A DNA stretch of 64,000 bases from Nocardiopsis dassonvillei_B (GTDB lineage Bacteria > Actinomycetota > Actinomycetes > Streptosporangiales > Streptosporangiaceae): contig NZ_OZ186815.1 of NCBI RefSeq assembly GCF_964273065.1, forward strand, positions 1,798,001 to 1,862,000, in the 5' to 3' direction. This document shows, one piece after another, positions 49,672-58,255 of the stretch (the stretch's first letter is position 1; each line of letters begins with the position of its first letter). The notes under the pieces are model-generated. The model worked only from the letters and a program-made list of their open reading frames with translations. It was not told the origin of the DNA and ran no database searches. Position numbers and translations under genes: made by a program.

Positions 49672-52600
49672 TCAGTCGGTGCCGAAGACCCGGTCGACGA
49701 CCCGGCGGGCCGCGCCGCCGTCGTCCAGCGGGCAGAACCGCTCCACGAACGCCCGGTAGGCGTCCCCGCTGTCGCGGACCACGTCGTCGATCCCCCGCAG
49801 GGCCTCGATGACCTGGTCGGACTCCATCAGCAGGGGCCCCGGCGCGGTCGACTCGAAGTCGAAGTAGAACCCGCGCAGGTTGTCCCGGTACCCCTCCAGG
49901 TCATAGGTGAAGAAGAGCATCGGGCGCCCCGTGTTCGCGAAGTCGAACATCATCGACGAGTAGTCCGTGATCAGCACGTCCGTGATCAGGAACAGCTCCA
50001 TGATCTCCGGGTACAGCGACACGTCGTACACGAAGTCGCGGCCCACGATCGGCACCGCGTCCACCACGCGCGGGTGGCGGCGCACCAGCAGCACGTGGTC
50101 CTTGCCCAGCTCGTCGTACATGCGCTGGAGGTCCAGGTGCAGGTCCAGCTTGTGCTTGCCGCGCGTGTAGTACTTGTCGTCGCGCCAGGTCGGCGCGTAC
50201 AGCACCACCTTCCTGTCCTCGGGCAGGCCCAGCCGGGCGCGGGTGCGCGCGGCGATCGCGTCCCGCTCCGGCGAGAAGAACACGTCGTTGCGCGGGTATC
50301 CGGTCTCCAGGATCTCGCCCTCGAACCGGAAGGCGCTGCGCAGGATCGGTGTCGCCCACGGGCTCGGGGACACCAGGTAGTCCCACTGCCGCGTCTCCCA
50401 CGCCAGCTTGTCGAAGTAGTCCCGGGACTTGCCGCGGATGTTCTCCACGTCGAAGCCGATGCGCTTGAGCATCGACCCGTGCCAGGTCTGGACCACGGTC
50501 TGGTCGGGGTGGCGGTGGAACCACACCGGCTGGCGGGAGTTGGTCACCAGGTACCGGCTGCGGGCCAGGCCCTCGTAGTACTCGCGGCCCCGGTGGCGGA
50601 CACGGGTCAGGTCCTCGGGCAGGCTCACCTGGCCGTCGGCGACCAGCCAGGACATGGGGTAGTCGGCCCAGCGCTCGCGGCGGCGAAGCTCGGCGTAGAT
50701 GCTCTGCGGGCTGTCGGAGTACTGGCGGCCGGTGTAGGTGTCGAAGAGGACGCCGTCGACGACCGGCTCCCGGCGCCGGGCCGGGTAGAAGACCTCGCGC
50801 AGCTCCCGCTGGGCGAAGGTGCCCTGCTCGGCGGGGCGCAGGTCGCCGCCGACCTGGAGGACGGGGATGCCCTGCCCCTGGTAGGAGAGCGTGTAGCCGC
50901 GCTCGGCGGTCTGCATCTCCAGCGGCAGCGCGGCCAGCAGCTCCTCGGTGAACTCCACGCCGACGTCGGCGCCGCGCTCCCCGGTCGCGCCCCGGGCGCC
51001 GGGCTCCTCCGCGAACCCGTCCGAGCCCACCCGGCCCCACAGCTGGTAGCCCCCGGAGGGCAGCGAGAGGGTCCCGGACAGCGTGGGCACGTCCGCCGGG
51101 GAGAACCGGGCGGTGAACCGCTCCCCCGAGCGCTCCACCTCCAGCACGTGCTCCTCGTCCCGCCCCCGGGCCTTGGCGACCAGGCCCAGCCCGGCGGAGG
51201 CCCGGAAGACCCCGGACAGCACCAGGTCGCGGCCCTCCCAGCGGGCCTCCTCCACCGAGGGGCGGGCGTGGCCCGCGCGCAGGCGCAGGTGGCCGGTGGT
51301 CGAGCGCAGCACGGACAGCTCACGGCGGCCGTCGCCGTCGGCGTAGGCGGCGGGGGCGACCTCCTCGGGCACCACCAGGGGCACCGCTCTCCGGTCGGCG
51401 GTGACCAGCTGGACGTCCCACTCCTCCTGGCGGATGACGCCGCCGCACTCGTTGACGGCGCGGTCGAACAGGTCGCGCGCGAGGACCCGGGCCTCGAACC
51501 GGCCGCCCTCGAACACCAGCGGCACGCTGACCGTGGCGGTTCCGGGGCGCCGGGTCAGGCACAGCTCGACCGCCTCGGCGGCGGGCGCGGCGACCGGTTC
51601 GCCGCTCAGCTCCAGCACCCCGGCGCGGTCGTCGAAGCGGTGTCCGGTGACGCGTGCCAGGCAGGGTTCGAGGCTCACGACGAGCTGCTGCTCGCGGTTC
51701 CAGTGCGGGCGGACCCACACCTCCTCGTCGACCCGCCGGTAGCCGGGGCGTCTGGCGGGGCCGGGCACCGGGTTGGCAACGGTCCGGCGGCGGGTGATGC
51801 CCCGGTTGAGGACGACCAGCTCGATCTTCCAGTCGGAGGCCTCCCAGCGGCCGGAGGTGCGCAGCCGGCGCGGGTCGACGATGACGGTGAAGCCGCCGTA
51901 GTCGTGGCGGGCGGCGTCGAGCACGTCGGGCAGCCGGTACTCGGCGGCGCGGCGGATGCGCACGGGCAGGCGGACCCGGCGGCGGTCGTCGGAGCGCACC
52001 GCGTAGGCGGTGACGTGCTGGTGCCAGCGGCGGTGTGCGCGCAGGTGGCGGATGCCCAGGCGGCCCCGGACGAGCAGCAGCCCGTCCTCCCAGGAGATCT
52101 CCTCGGTCTTCTGGCGGACCTTGATGTCCTCGTCGATCCGGTAGATCTCGCGGGGGACGGCCTTGGCGGGGTCCTCGGCCTCGAAGAAGGGGTAGCGGAT
52201 GTAGTAGCCGAACCCGCGCCGGACCAGCGTGGCCTTCTTGATCTCGACGCTCTTGGCGAAGGTGGCGACCTCCAGCACGTCCTCGACGCGGTGCTTGCGG
52301 ACCAGGTGGTACAGCAGGCGGTCCAGGACTCCGAGCCCGTCGAACAGGCGCGCGGGCACGTGGTCGAGGTAGGCGTTGACCAGGGCGACGGCGGTGGCGC
52401 GGGTCGCCTCGTCGGCGTCATCGAGCCGCATCAGGAGGCGGTGCAGCTCGCCCTGGAGGAGGGTGCGGTCCCACAGGTCGCGGTCGTGGGAGGCCAGGCC
52501 CTCGGCGAGCCGGGTCATGGCGCCCAGCCTGCGGGTGAGCGTCTCCTCGTCCAGGGGGAGCGCCTCCCGCTCGCGGCGGCGCTTGAGCAGGGTGGTGCCG

Positions 52601-53421
52601 GGCAGGACGTCGACGGCGCGGGCGGACATGGCCGCGCGGCGCAGGCCCAGGTCGGCGTCGTCGGGGTGCAGGCCGTGGTCGGTGAGGGAGTTCCAGAAGT
52701 CGCGCCGCCAGAGCTTGTTGCCGGGGTCCCCGTCCGAGGCCAGGCCGGGGATGTTCCGGGGGTCCTCGGCCAGGCGCTGGCGGGAGCAGTGGCGGCGGTG
52801 GCGCTTGGAGGGGGCGGCACCGAGCTCGTCGAAGGTGTGGACGTTGCCGACGACCAGGTCGGAGCGGCTGTCCAGGGCGGTGCCCAGCATGTAGGAGAGG
52901 GCGTAGCCGGTGAGGGCGTCGCAGCCCTCCAGGAAGAGCAGGTGCCCGCCGCGGGCGGCCGCGGCGCCCCGTGCGCGGGCGGCGGGCGCGTCCGGCGCGG
53001 GGTCGTCGGCCAGGAGGACGGCGGTGATCCCGGCGGGGGGAGCGGCGGCGAACGCGGCGGCGACGGCCAGGGCGTCCTGGGCCTGGTCGACGGCCTCGTC
53101 CCCCTGGCCGTCCTCCTCCGCGGGAGCGCCGTTCGCCTCTGCGGGAGCGGCCTCGTCCTGTTCGCCCCCGTTCTCGTTCTCCTCCTCGTCCGGGAGGACT
53201 TCGGTCCCCCGCCCGGCGGCGGGGCCGCCGGGGGGCCCGACGCGGGGCGCGGGGCGGACGGGGACGAGGACGACCTCGATCCCCGCGTCCGCACCGGACG
53301 CGGGGTCTCCGTCCCCCTGGAGCCCGGTCTGTCGGGCCAGGGAGTCGAGGCAGTGCTGGAGATGGGGCTCGGTGACGTCGAACGTCACGATGACTGTCGG
53401 TTCGGGCACGGAAGTTGACAC
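49672..53421 (-). CDS. CDP-glycerol glycerophosphotransferase family protein with GT2-like N-terminus
   Basis: A 1249-residue protein. Residues 1-330 resemble a glycosyltransferase-2 fold (PTVIVTFDVTEPHLQHCLDSLARQTGL, GGHLLFLEGCDALTGYALSYML, GNKLWRRDFWNSLTDHGL) interrupted by an acidic low-complexity insert at about 70-115. The middle (about 430-840) is beta-rich. The last 380 residues are the TagB/TagF Glyphos_transf domain: VQTWHGSMLKRIGFDVENIRG, ILETGYPRNDVFFSPERD, KVVLYAPTWRDDKYY, HVLLVRRHPRVVD and TDVLITDYSSMMFDFANTGRPMLFFTYD. This architecture fits a teichoic acid (polyol-phosphate) polymerase, and Nocardiopsis-type walls are known for teichoic acids. No signal peptide is seen, so it acts on the cytoplasmic face. 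Start: ATG at 53421. Confidence 0.9.
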   Translation of the reverse strand: MSTSVPEPTVIVTFDVTEPHLQHCLDSLARQTGLQGDGDPASGADAGIEVVLVPVRPAPRVGPPGGPAAGRGTEVLPDEEENENGGEQDEAAPAEANGAPAEEDGQGDEAVDQAQDALAVAAAFAAAPPAGITAVLLADDPAPDAPAARARGAAAARGGHLLFLEGCDALTGYALSYMLGTALDSRSDLVVGNVHTFDELGAAPSKRHRRHCSRQRLAEDPRNIPGLASDGDPGNKLWRRDFWNSLTDHGLHPDDADLGLRRAAMSARAVDVLPGTTLLKRRREREALPLDEETLTRRLGAMTRLAEGLASHDRDLWDRTLLQGELHRLLMRLDDADEATRATAVALVNAYLDHVPARLFDGLGVLDRLLYHLVRKHRVEDVLEVATFAKSVEIKKATLVRRGFGYYIRYPFFEAEDPAKAVPREIYRIDEDIKVRQKTEEISWEDGLLLVRGRLGIRHLRAHRRWHQHVTAYAVRSDDRRRVRLPVRIRRAAEYRLPDVLDAARHDYGGFTVIVDPRRLRTSGRWEASDWKIELVVLNRGITRRRTVANPVPGPARRPGYRRVDEEVWVRPHWNREQQLVVSLEPCLARVTGHRFDDRAGVLELSGEPVAAPAAEAVELCLTRRPGTATVSVPLVFEGGRFEARVLARDLFDRAVNECGGVIRQEEWDVQLVTADRRAVPLVVPEEVAPAAYADGDGRRELSVLRSTTGHLRLRAGHARPSVEEARWEGRDLVLSGVFRASAGLGLVAKARGRDEEHVLEVERSGERFTARFSPADVPTLSGTLSLPSGGYQLWGRVGSDGFAEEPGARGATGERGADVGVEFTEELLAALPLEMQTAERGYTLSYQGQGIPVLQVGGDLRPAEQGTFAQRELREVFYPARRREPVVDGVLFDTYTGRQYSDSPQSIYAELRRRERWADYPMSWLVADGQVSLPEDLTRVRHRGREYYEGLARSRYLVTNSRQPVWFHRHPDQTVVQTWHGSMLKRIGFDVENIRGKSRDYFDKLAWETRQWDYLVSPSPWATPILRSAFRFEGEILETGYPRNDVFFSPERDAIAARTRARLGLPEDRKVVLYAPTWRDDKYYTRGKHKLDLHLDLQRMYDELGKDHVLLVRRHPRVVDAVPIVGRDFVYDVSLYPEIMELFLITDVLITDYSSMMFDFANTGRPMLFFTYDLEGYRDNLRGFYFDFESTAPGPLLMESDQVIEALRGIDDVVRDSGDAYRAFVERFCPLDDGGAARRVVDRVFGTD

Positions 53422-53520
53422 CCTCCGGAGGGTTCGCTGCCGCGGGCAGCGTGCGGGACCCGGCAGATGCGGCTCGCGCGTGGACGGGAACGGCGGTCGG
53501 TGCTTGCTGTGGTTCTCTGT

Positions 53521-53533
53521 TCACCCTGGGTGA
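53521..53533. promoter_or_regulatory. Short palindrome upstream of the teichoic-acid-type gene
   Basis: TCACCC-T-GGGTGA, a perfect 13-base palindrome about 100 bases upstream of the glycerophosphotransferase start, in the 327-base gap 53422-53748. Confidence 0.3.
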
Positions 53534-53664
53534 GAGCTCCCCCGACGGGGGTGCCCTCCGGGGGACGGGGAGGTGGTACGAGACCGGCCGGGGTCGACCT
53601 CGGCGGCGTACCGGAGCCCTGCACTAGGGTTTCGCTTCAGGATTATCACAGGAGGGGGAATCGG

Positions 53665-53733
53665 GTGCTCCGCGCGGGTATCGGTCGGGTGACGACGGTG
53701 GCCGGGGAACCCGCCGGGACGCCGCGGCGGTGA
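53665..53733 (+). CDS. Possible 22-residue leader ORF
   Basis: GTG start preceded by CAGGAGGGGGAATCGG, the best ribosome binding site in the area, and a TGA 15 bases before the DUF6703 start. Product VLRAGIGRVTTVAGEPAGTPRR. Either a small leader peptide or a false start signal; no homology is known to me. Confidence 0.3.
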   Translation: MLRAGIGRVTTVAGEPAGTPRR

Positions 53734-53748
53734 CGGCCCCGGAGCGAT

Positions 53749-54150
53749 GTGACGGCCCCCTGGACTGAACGGACCCCCATGACCCCTCCCGAACACGGTG
53801 ACGAGAAGCGGATGGAAGACGAGGGCCGCCCCCTCCCCCCGGGGGACTCCCTGTACACGCCGGGCGCGGGACCGGTGCGCCGGGCGGTGGAGCGGCGCAG
53901 CGCGGTACCGCTGGTGTGGCTGCACCGGTCGCCGCGGTGGCTGACGCCGCTGCTGCTGGGCGTGCTGTTCGTGGCGGGACTGCTGGCCCCGGGGCTGGCG
54001 GGCGCGCTCTGCCTGCTGCCGGTGGCGCTGTTCCTGGCGTGGCTGGCCTTCCTGGCCTGGCCCTCGCTGGATTCCCGGCAGCGGGCTCCGAGGGTGCTGG
54101 TCGTGGCGGTGATCGCGGTCCTGGCGGTGGCCCGGCTCCTGGGTTTCTGA
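53749..54150 (+). CDS. DUF6703-like small membrane protein
   Basis: A 133-residue protein (GTG at 53749, weak GGAG before it; an ATG at 53779 would trim ten residues). The first 55 residues are hydrophilic, then two or three transmembrane helices (WLTPLLLGVLFVAGLLAPGLAGALCLLPVALFLAWLAFLAW and VLVVAVIAVLAVARLLGF). The layout SPRWLTPLLLGVLFVAGLL plus a terminal VARLLGF is the pattern of the actinobacterial DUF6703 family, as I recall it. Function unknown. It precedes the zinc-transport operon but is separated from it by a dedicated Zur-controlled promoter. Confidence 0.65.
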   Translation: MTAPWTERTPMTPPEHGDEKRMEDEGRPLPPGDSLYTPGAGPVRRAVERRSAVPLVWLHRSPRWLTPLLLGVLFVAGLLAPGLAGALCLLPVALFLAWLAFLAWPSLDSRQRAPRVLVVAVIAVLAVARLLGF

Positions 54151-54177
54151 ACTGTTATCACCCTGAGGCCGGGCGTT

Positions 54178-54213
54178 TTGACAATCATTTTCGTTTTCGT
54201 GATAATGGTGGCG
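54178..54213 (+). promoter_or_regulatory. Zur-controlled promoter predicting a leaderless znuC mRNA
   Basis: TTGACA (54178-54183), 17-base spacer, GATAAT (54201-54206), then the GTG start codon at 54213, seven bases past the -10 box. The 15-mer TGACAATCATTTTCG (54179-54193) covers the -35 box and part of the spacer and matches the actinobacterial Zur-box form TGAAAATxATTTTCA closely. Zinc-loaded Zur bound here would block RNA polymerase, and transcription would start at or next to the initiation codon. Confidence 0.8.
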
Positions 54214-55049
54214 TGTCCGCCCAGATCAGGGACGAGTCCGTCCCACCCGCCTTCCAGGCCGTCGACGCCCGTGTCGCCTACGACGGGGTCCCCGTCCTGG
54301 ACGGGGTGAACGTCGCGATACCCGCGGGCGGGACCGTGGCCGTCCTGGGCCCCAACGGGTCGGGCAAGTCCACCCTCATGCGCGCGATGCTCGGCATCGT
54401 GCCCCTCACCTCCGGCGGAATCCGCGTCCACGGCACCCCGCTGTCCCGGTTCCGGGACTGGCGGCGGATCGGCTACGTGCCCCAGCGGCTCACCGCGGGC
54501 GGCGCCGTGCCCGCCACGGTGCGCGAGATCGTCGCCTCCGGCCAGGTCGCGGCCCGCCGCCGGCTGTCGCTGCCCACCCGCGCCGACCGGGCCGCGGTGG
54601 ACGACGCCCTGGCCGCCGTCGGCCTGACCGACCTGGCCCGGGCATCGGTGCGCGAGCTCTCCGGCGGCCAGCAGCAGCGCGTGCTCATCGCCCGCGCCCT
54701 GGCCGGGAACCCCGACACCTTCGTCATGGACGAGCCGATGGCCGGGGTGGACGCCGAGAACCAGCGCGCGCTCGCCCGCACCATCGCCCGCCTGCGCGAG
54801 CGGGGGGCCACCGTGGTCCTGGTCCTGCACGAGCTGGGGCCGCTGGAGGAGGTCATCGAACGCGCCGTGGTGCTGGAGTCGGGCCGGATCGTGCACGACG
54901 GCACCCCGCCGGCGCCGACCGGCGAGTGCGCCAGGCCCGGCCACGAGCACCAGCACCCCCATCCCGACCCCAACGACCCCGACCCGCGGGCGGCCGAGCT
55001 GCCCTCCCCCGCGGACCTGATGCGACTCGAGGTGCCCGGCCGTGATTGA
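54213..55049 (+). CDS. znuC: Zinc ABC transporter ATP-binding protein
   Basis: A 278-residue ATPase from the GTG at 54213. Walker A is LGPNGSGKST, the Q-loop YVPQRL, the signature LSGGQQQR, Walker B TFVMDEP and the switch His VLHELG. The C-terminal tail has a His-rich run (GHEHQHPHPDPND) of the kind often found in zinc-handling proteins. It overlaps the permease gene by eight bases. With the permease and Zur genes it forms one operon. The solute-binding ZnuA gene is not in this window. The Zur-box promoter directly in front supports zinc rather than manganese as substrate. Confidence 0.93.
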   Translation: MSAQIRDESVPPAFQAVDARVAYDGVPVLDGVNVAIPAGGTVAVLGPNGSGKSTLMRAMLGIVPLTSGGIRVHGTPLSRFRDWRRIGYVPQRLTAGGAVPATVREIVASGQVAARRRLSLPTRADRAAVDDALAAVGLTDLARASVRELSGGQQQRVLIARALAGNPDTFVMDEPMAGVDAENQRALARTIARLRERGATVVLVLHELGPLEEVIERAVVLESGRIVHDGTPPAPTGECARPGHEHQHPHPDPNDPDPRAAELPSPADLMRLEVPGRD

Positions 55050-55944
55050 CCTCCTCCAGTACGAGTTCATGCGGCGGGCGCTGGTCGCCGCGGTACTGGT
55101 CGGCCTGATCACGCCGGTCATCGGTACCTACCTGGTCCAGCGGCGCCTGGCGCTGCTGGGCGACGGGATCGGGCACGTCGCCCTGACCGGTGTGGCCCTC
55201 GGCCTGCTCACCGGCACCTCCCCGCTGCTCTCCGCGGCGGTCGTGTCGATGATCGGGGCGGTCCTCATCGAGGTGGTGCGGGTGCGCACCCGCACCAGCG
55301 GCGACGTGGCCCTGGCGCTGCTGTTCTACGGCGGCATCGCGGGCGGCGTGCTCCTGATCGGGCTGACGCCGGGGGCGAGCAACGCCACCCTGACCGGGTT
55401 CCTGTTCGGTTCGGTGAGCACCGTGAGCGAGGAGGACCTGTGGGTCGTCGCGGTGCTCGCGGTGGGCGTGGCCGCGGTGGTGGCGGTGTTCGGCCGCGAG
55501 CTGTTCGTGCTCTGCCAGGACGAGGAGGTGGCCCGGGCGCACGGGCTCCCGGTGCGCTTCCTGAGCGTGCTGCTGGCGGTCACCGCGGCGCTGACCGTGG
55601 TGATCGCGATGCGGGTGGTGGGGCTGCTCATGGTGAGCGCCCTGATGATCGTGCCGGTGGTCGCCGCCCAGCAGCTGACCCGCAGTTTCCGGGTGACGAT
55701 GTCGCTGGCGGTGGTGATCGGCCTGCTGTCCTCACTGGGCGGGCTGAGCACCGCGTTCTACGCCGACCTGGCCCCGGGCGCCACGATCGTCCTGCTGGCC
55801 CTGGCCGTCTTCGTGGTGGCCGTGGGCGTGGGAGGGGTGCTGCGCCGGGCCTCGGGGCGCAGGGACGCGAACACCCGGCCACCGGTGGTGGCCGCCGCGG
55901 CCGGTACGATGCCCGAGAGCGATCCGGGGAGGGTGAGCCGTTGA
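55042..55944 (+). CDS. znuB: Zinc ABC transporter permease
   Basis: A 300-residue ABC-3 family permease with about eight transmembrane helices. Conserved blocks: RRALVAAVLVGLITPVIGTYLVQRRLALLGDGIGHVALTGVALGLL, ALLFYGGIAGGVLLIGL, FLFGSVSTVSEEDLWV, EEVARAHGLPVRFLSVLLAVTAALTVVIAMRVVGLLMVSALMIVPVVAAQQL. It begins with a GTG inside the znuC 3' end and ends in a TTGA overlap with zur. The C-terminal 40 residues are hydrophilic. Confidence 0.93.
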   Translation: MIDLLQYEFMRRALVAAVLVGLITPVIGTYLVQRRLALLGDGIGHVALTGVALGLLTGTSPLLSAAVVSMIGAVLIEVVRVRTRTSGDVALALLFYGGIAGGVLLIGLTPGASNATLTGFLFGSVSTVSEEDLWVVAVLAVGVAAVVAVFGRELFVLCQDEEVARAHGLPVRFLSVLLAVTAALTVVIAMRVVGLLMVSALMIVPVVAAQQLTRSFRVTMSLAVVIGLLSSLGGLSTAFYADLAPGATIVLLALAVFVVAVGVGGVLRRASGRRDANTRPPVVAAAAGTMPESDPGRVSR

Positions 55945-56330
55945 ACACGACGACGACACGACGCGAGGCGGTCCGTCGGGCGCTGAACGCGTCCAGCGGT
56001 TTCCGCAGCGCCCAGGACCTGTACGCGGACCTGCGCGCCGAGGGTTCCAAGATCGGCCTGACCACGGTCTACCGGGCGCTCCAGGCGCTGAGCGACTCCG
56101 GGGAGATCGACGTCCTGCGCACCGACGAGGGCGAGGCCGTCTACCGCGCCTGCGGCAGCGAGAGCCACCACCACCACCTGGTGTGCCGGGTGTGCTCCAC
56201 AGCGGTGGAGGTGGAGGGCCCGGCCGTGGAGCGCTGGGCCGCCGAGATGGGCGAGGCCCACGGGTTCACCAGTGTCACTCACAGCGTGGAGATCTTCGGG
56301 ACCTGCGCGTCCTGCTCCGAGGCCTCCTGA
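55941..56330 (+). CDS. zur: Zinc-responsive Fur-family repressor Zur
   Basis: A 129-residue Fur-family protein using a TTG start that overlaps the znuB stop, with GGGGAGGG nearby. The winged helix is FRSAQDLYADLRAEGSKIGLTTVYRALQALSDSGEIDVLRTDEGEAVYRACGSESHHHHLVCRVCSTAVEV. Metal ligands visible are the His run (SHHHHLVC) and two CxxC pairs (CRVC and CASC) for the structural zinc. Encoded in the znuCB operon behind a Zur box, it is expected to repress its own operon when zinc is plentiful. Confidence 0.94.
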   Translation: MNTTTTRREAVRRALNASSGFRSAQDLYADLRAEGSKIGLTTVYRALQALSDSGEIDVLRTDEGEAVYRACGSESHHHHLVCRVCSTAVEVEGPAVERWAAEMGEAHGFTSVTHSVEIFGTCASCSEAS

Positions 56331-56411
56331 GGGAACGGGACCCGGGTCCGCCGCGGAGGCGGACCCTTCCCGGACGAGGCCCCCGCAGGGACCGTGCGGG
56401 CGGACACGCGT

Positions 56412-56457
56412 GCGGCCCCGGCGCGGGCGCGGTGGTGACCGCGCCCGCCGGGGCCGC
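56412..56457. terminator. Bidirectional hairpin between zur and the SGNH gene
   Basis: The left arm GCGGCCCCGGCG-CG-GGCGCGGT pairs with ACCGCGCCCGCCGGGGCCGC around a GGTG-type loop, about 20 base pairs with one two-base bulge, between convergent genes. Confidence 0.7.
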
Positions 56458-56489
56458 CGGGTGGAGCGCCCCCGGCGGCCGGTGCGCGG

Positions 56490-57308
56490 TCAGCGGTCCC
56501 GGCGCAGGGGCTCCAGGGCCGGGCGCTTGGCGGTGACGTTGTCACCGGAGGAGCGGCCGGTCAGCCGGCGGTGGATCCACGGCATCAGGAACTCGCGGGC
56601 CCAGTGCAGGTCCTCCTGGCGGGCGACCCGCCAGTCGCGGGGCTCGGCGGGCGGCCACGGCTCGTTCCAGTCGCCCTCGACCGGAACGCCCAGGACCTCG
56701 CACACGCGCAGCGCCAGGCGGCGGTGGCCCTCCGGGGAGAGGTGGAGGCGGTCCCAGTTCCAGGCCCGCGCGTCGTCCAGGACCCGCATGCTCCACACGT
56801 CCACCACGTCGCAGCCGTAGCGGTCGGCGATGGCGCGCAGGTGCATGTTGTAGGTGGCGATCTTGCCGCGCAGGTGGCGCATGACCGGCTGCCAGTTGGT
56901 GTCGAATCCGGTGAAGATCACGATGCGCGCGCCGGTGCGGGACAGCTCGGCGATGGCCTCTGCGAAGACCACCGCCACGGCGTCGGGGTCCGCCCCGGGG
57001 CGGATGATGTCGTTGCCGCCCGCGCAGATGGTGATGAGGTCGGGGGAGAGCTCGACCGCGCGGGGCAGCTGCTCGTCGACGATCTGCCGGATCAGCCTGC
57101 CGCGAACGGCGAGGTTGGCGTAGCGCACCTCGCCGACGTGGTCGGCGAGGTGTTCGGCCACCCGGTCCGCCCAGCCCCGGTAGCGGCCGTTGGGCACGCT
57201 GTCGCTGTCCGGGTAGGGGTCGCTCATGCCCTCGGTGAAGCTGTCACCGAGGGCGACGTAGGACAGGATGTCCCTGGTGGTGAGGTCGTTCGTCCCAAAG
57301 CCGCTCAT
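56490..57308 (-). CDS. SGNH/GDSL hydrolase (paralogue 1)
   Basis: A 272-residue protein. Block I is SYVALGDSFTEGMSDPYPDSD (nucleophile Ser), block II ANLAVRGRLIRQI, block III ICAGGNDIIRP (Asn) and block V DRLHLSPEGHRRLALRV (Asp-x-x-His). No signal peptide, so it is cytoplasmic. SGNH enzymes are esterases, lipases or deacylases; the substrate is unknown. It is about 50-60% alike by eye to the next gene upstream (57458-58255), including the unusual C-terminus LTGRSSGDxVTAKRPxLxPL, so the two arose by tandem duplication. Confidence 0.9.
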   Translation of the reverse strand: MSGFGTNDLTTRDILSYVALGDSFTEGMSDPYPDSDSVPNGRYRGWADRVAEHLADHVGEVRYANLAVRGRLIRQIVDEQLPRAVELSPDLITICAGGNDIIRPGADPDAVAVVFAEAIAELSRTGARIVIFTGFDTNWQPVMRHLRGKIATYNMHLRAIADRYGCDVVDVWSMRVLDDARAWNWDRLHLSPEGHRRLALRVCEVLGVPVEGDWNEPWPPAEPRDWRVARQEDLHWAREFLMPWIHRRLTGRSSGDNVTAKRPALEPLRRDR

Positions 57309-57457
57309 GGTGAGTGATGATGCAACTTCGCGCCATGGTTACGCGACAGTAGGTTTCCGGTTTTCCGGGTTTTGAGCGTGACGTCACACCCCGCCCGGCC
57401 CCGGAGGCCGCGGACCACCACCCGGGCGCGCCCTCCGTGAGCGGCTTCGGGACGGGG

Positions 57458-58255
57458 TCACCTCTCCTTGGTGAGGGGCGCCAGCTCCGGGCGCTTGGCG
57501 GTCACGGCGTCACCGGAGGAGCGGCCGGTCAGGCGGCGCCCGATCCACGGCCCCAGCGACTCCCGCACCCACGTCAGGTCCTCCCTGAGCGCCGCGGTGC
57601 GGCCCACCGGCTCCGCCTCGGGCCAGGGCTCGTCCCAGCGCTCGGCGACCGGGACGCCCAGCACCTCGGCCACCCGCAGCGCCAGGCGGCGGTGGCCCTC
57701 GGGGGACATGTGCAGCCGGTCGGCGTCCCAGGCGCGGCCGTCGGTGAGCACCTTCATCGACCACTGGTCGACCAGGAGGCAGCCGTACCTGTCGGCGATC
57801 GCCCGGACGTTCATGTAGTAGCGGGCGAACAGGCCGATGGTGCCGCGCATGTACCCGGTGGCGATGTTCACGCCGGTGAACAGCACGACCTGCGACCCGT
57901 TGGCCCGCAGCCGGGACACCGTGCCGTCCAGGATCCTGGCCATCCGCTCCGGGTCCCCCGCCGGGCGCAGCAGGTCGTTGCCTCCCGCGCACAGGGTGAC
58001 CACGTCCGGGGCCATCTCCAGGGCCGGGGGCAGCTGGTCGGTGACGATCTGGCGCATCAGCTTGCCGCGCACGGCGAGGTTGGCGTACCGGATCTCCCCC
58101 AGGTGGTCGGCGAGGTGCTCGGCCACCCGGTCCGCCCAGCCGCGGAAGCCGGAGCCGTCCGGGTAGGGGTCCCCCACGCCCTCGGTGAAGCTGTCGCCGA
58201 TCGAGACCAGGGACATGCCCGGACGCAGCAGCGGGGTTTCCTGATCCGCCATCAC
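57458..58255 (-). CDS. SGNH/GDSL hydrolase (paralogue 2)
   Basis: A 265-residue protein with all SGNH blocks: SLVSIGDSFTEGVGDPYPDGSG, ANLAVRGKLMRQIV, LCAGGNDLLRPAGD and DRLHMSPEGHRRLALRVAEVLG. Its GTG start overlaps the uppS stop (GTGA), so it is the third gene of a recO-uppS-SGNH operon. The other copy lies 149 bases downstream with its own intergenic region. Both share the C-terminal LTGRSSGDxVTAKRPEL motif. Translational coupling to undecaprenyl diphosphate synthase may hint at a lipid-related substrate, but that is speculation. Confidence 0.9.
   Translation of the reverse strand: MMADQETPLLRPGMSLVSIGDSFTEGVGDPYPDGSGFRGWADRVAEHLADHLGEIRYANLAVRGKLMRQIVTDQLPPALEMAPDVVTLCAGGNDLLRPAGDPERMARILDGTVSRLRANGSQVVLFTGVNIATGYMRGTIGLFARYYMNVRAIADRYGCLLVDQWSMKVLTDGRAWDADRLHMSPEGHRRLALRVAEVLGVPVAERWDEPWPEAEPVGRTAALREDLTWVRESLGPWIGRRLTGRSSGDAVTAKRPELAPLTKER

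Noticed and set aside
49639..53418. 1259-codon plus-strand open frame antisense to the glycerophosphotransferase gene
   Set aside because: Mirror of the real gene's codon pattern; composition is Val/Gly/Asp/His-repetitive and no motif is present.
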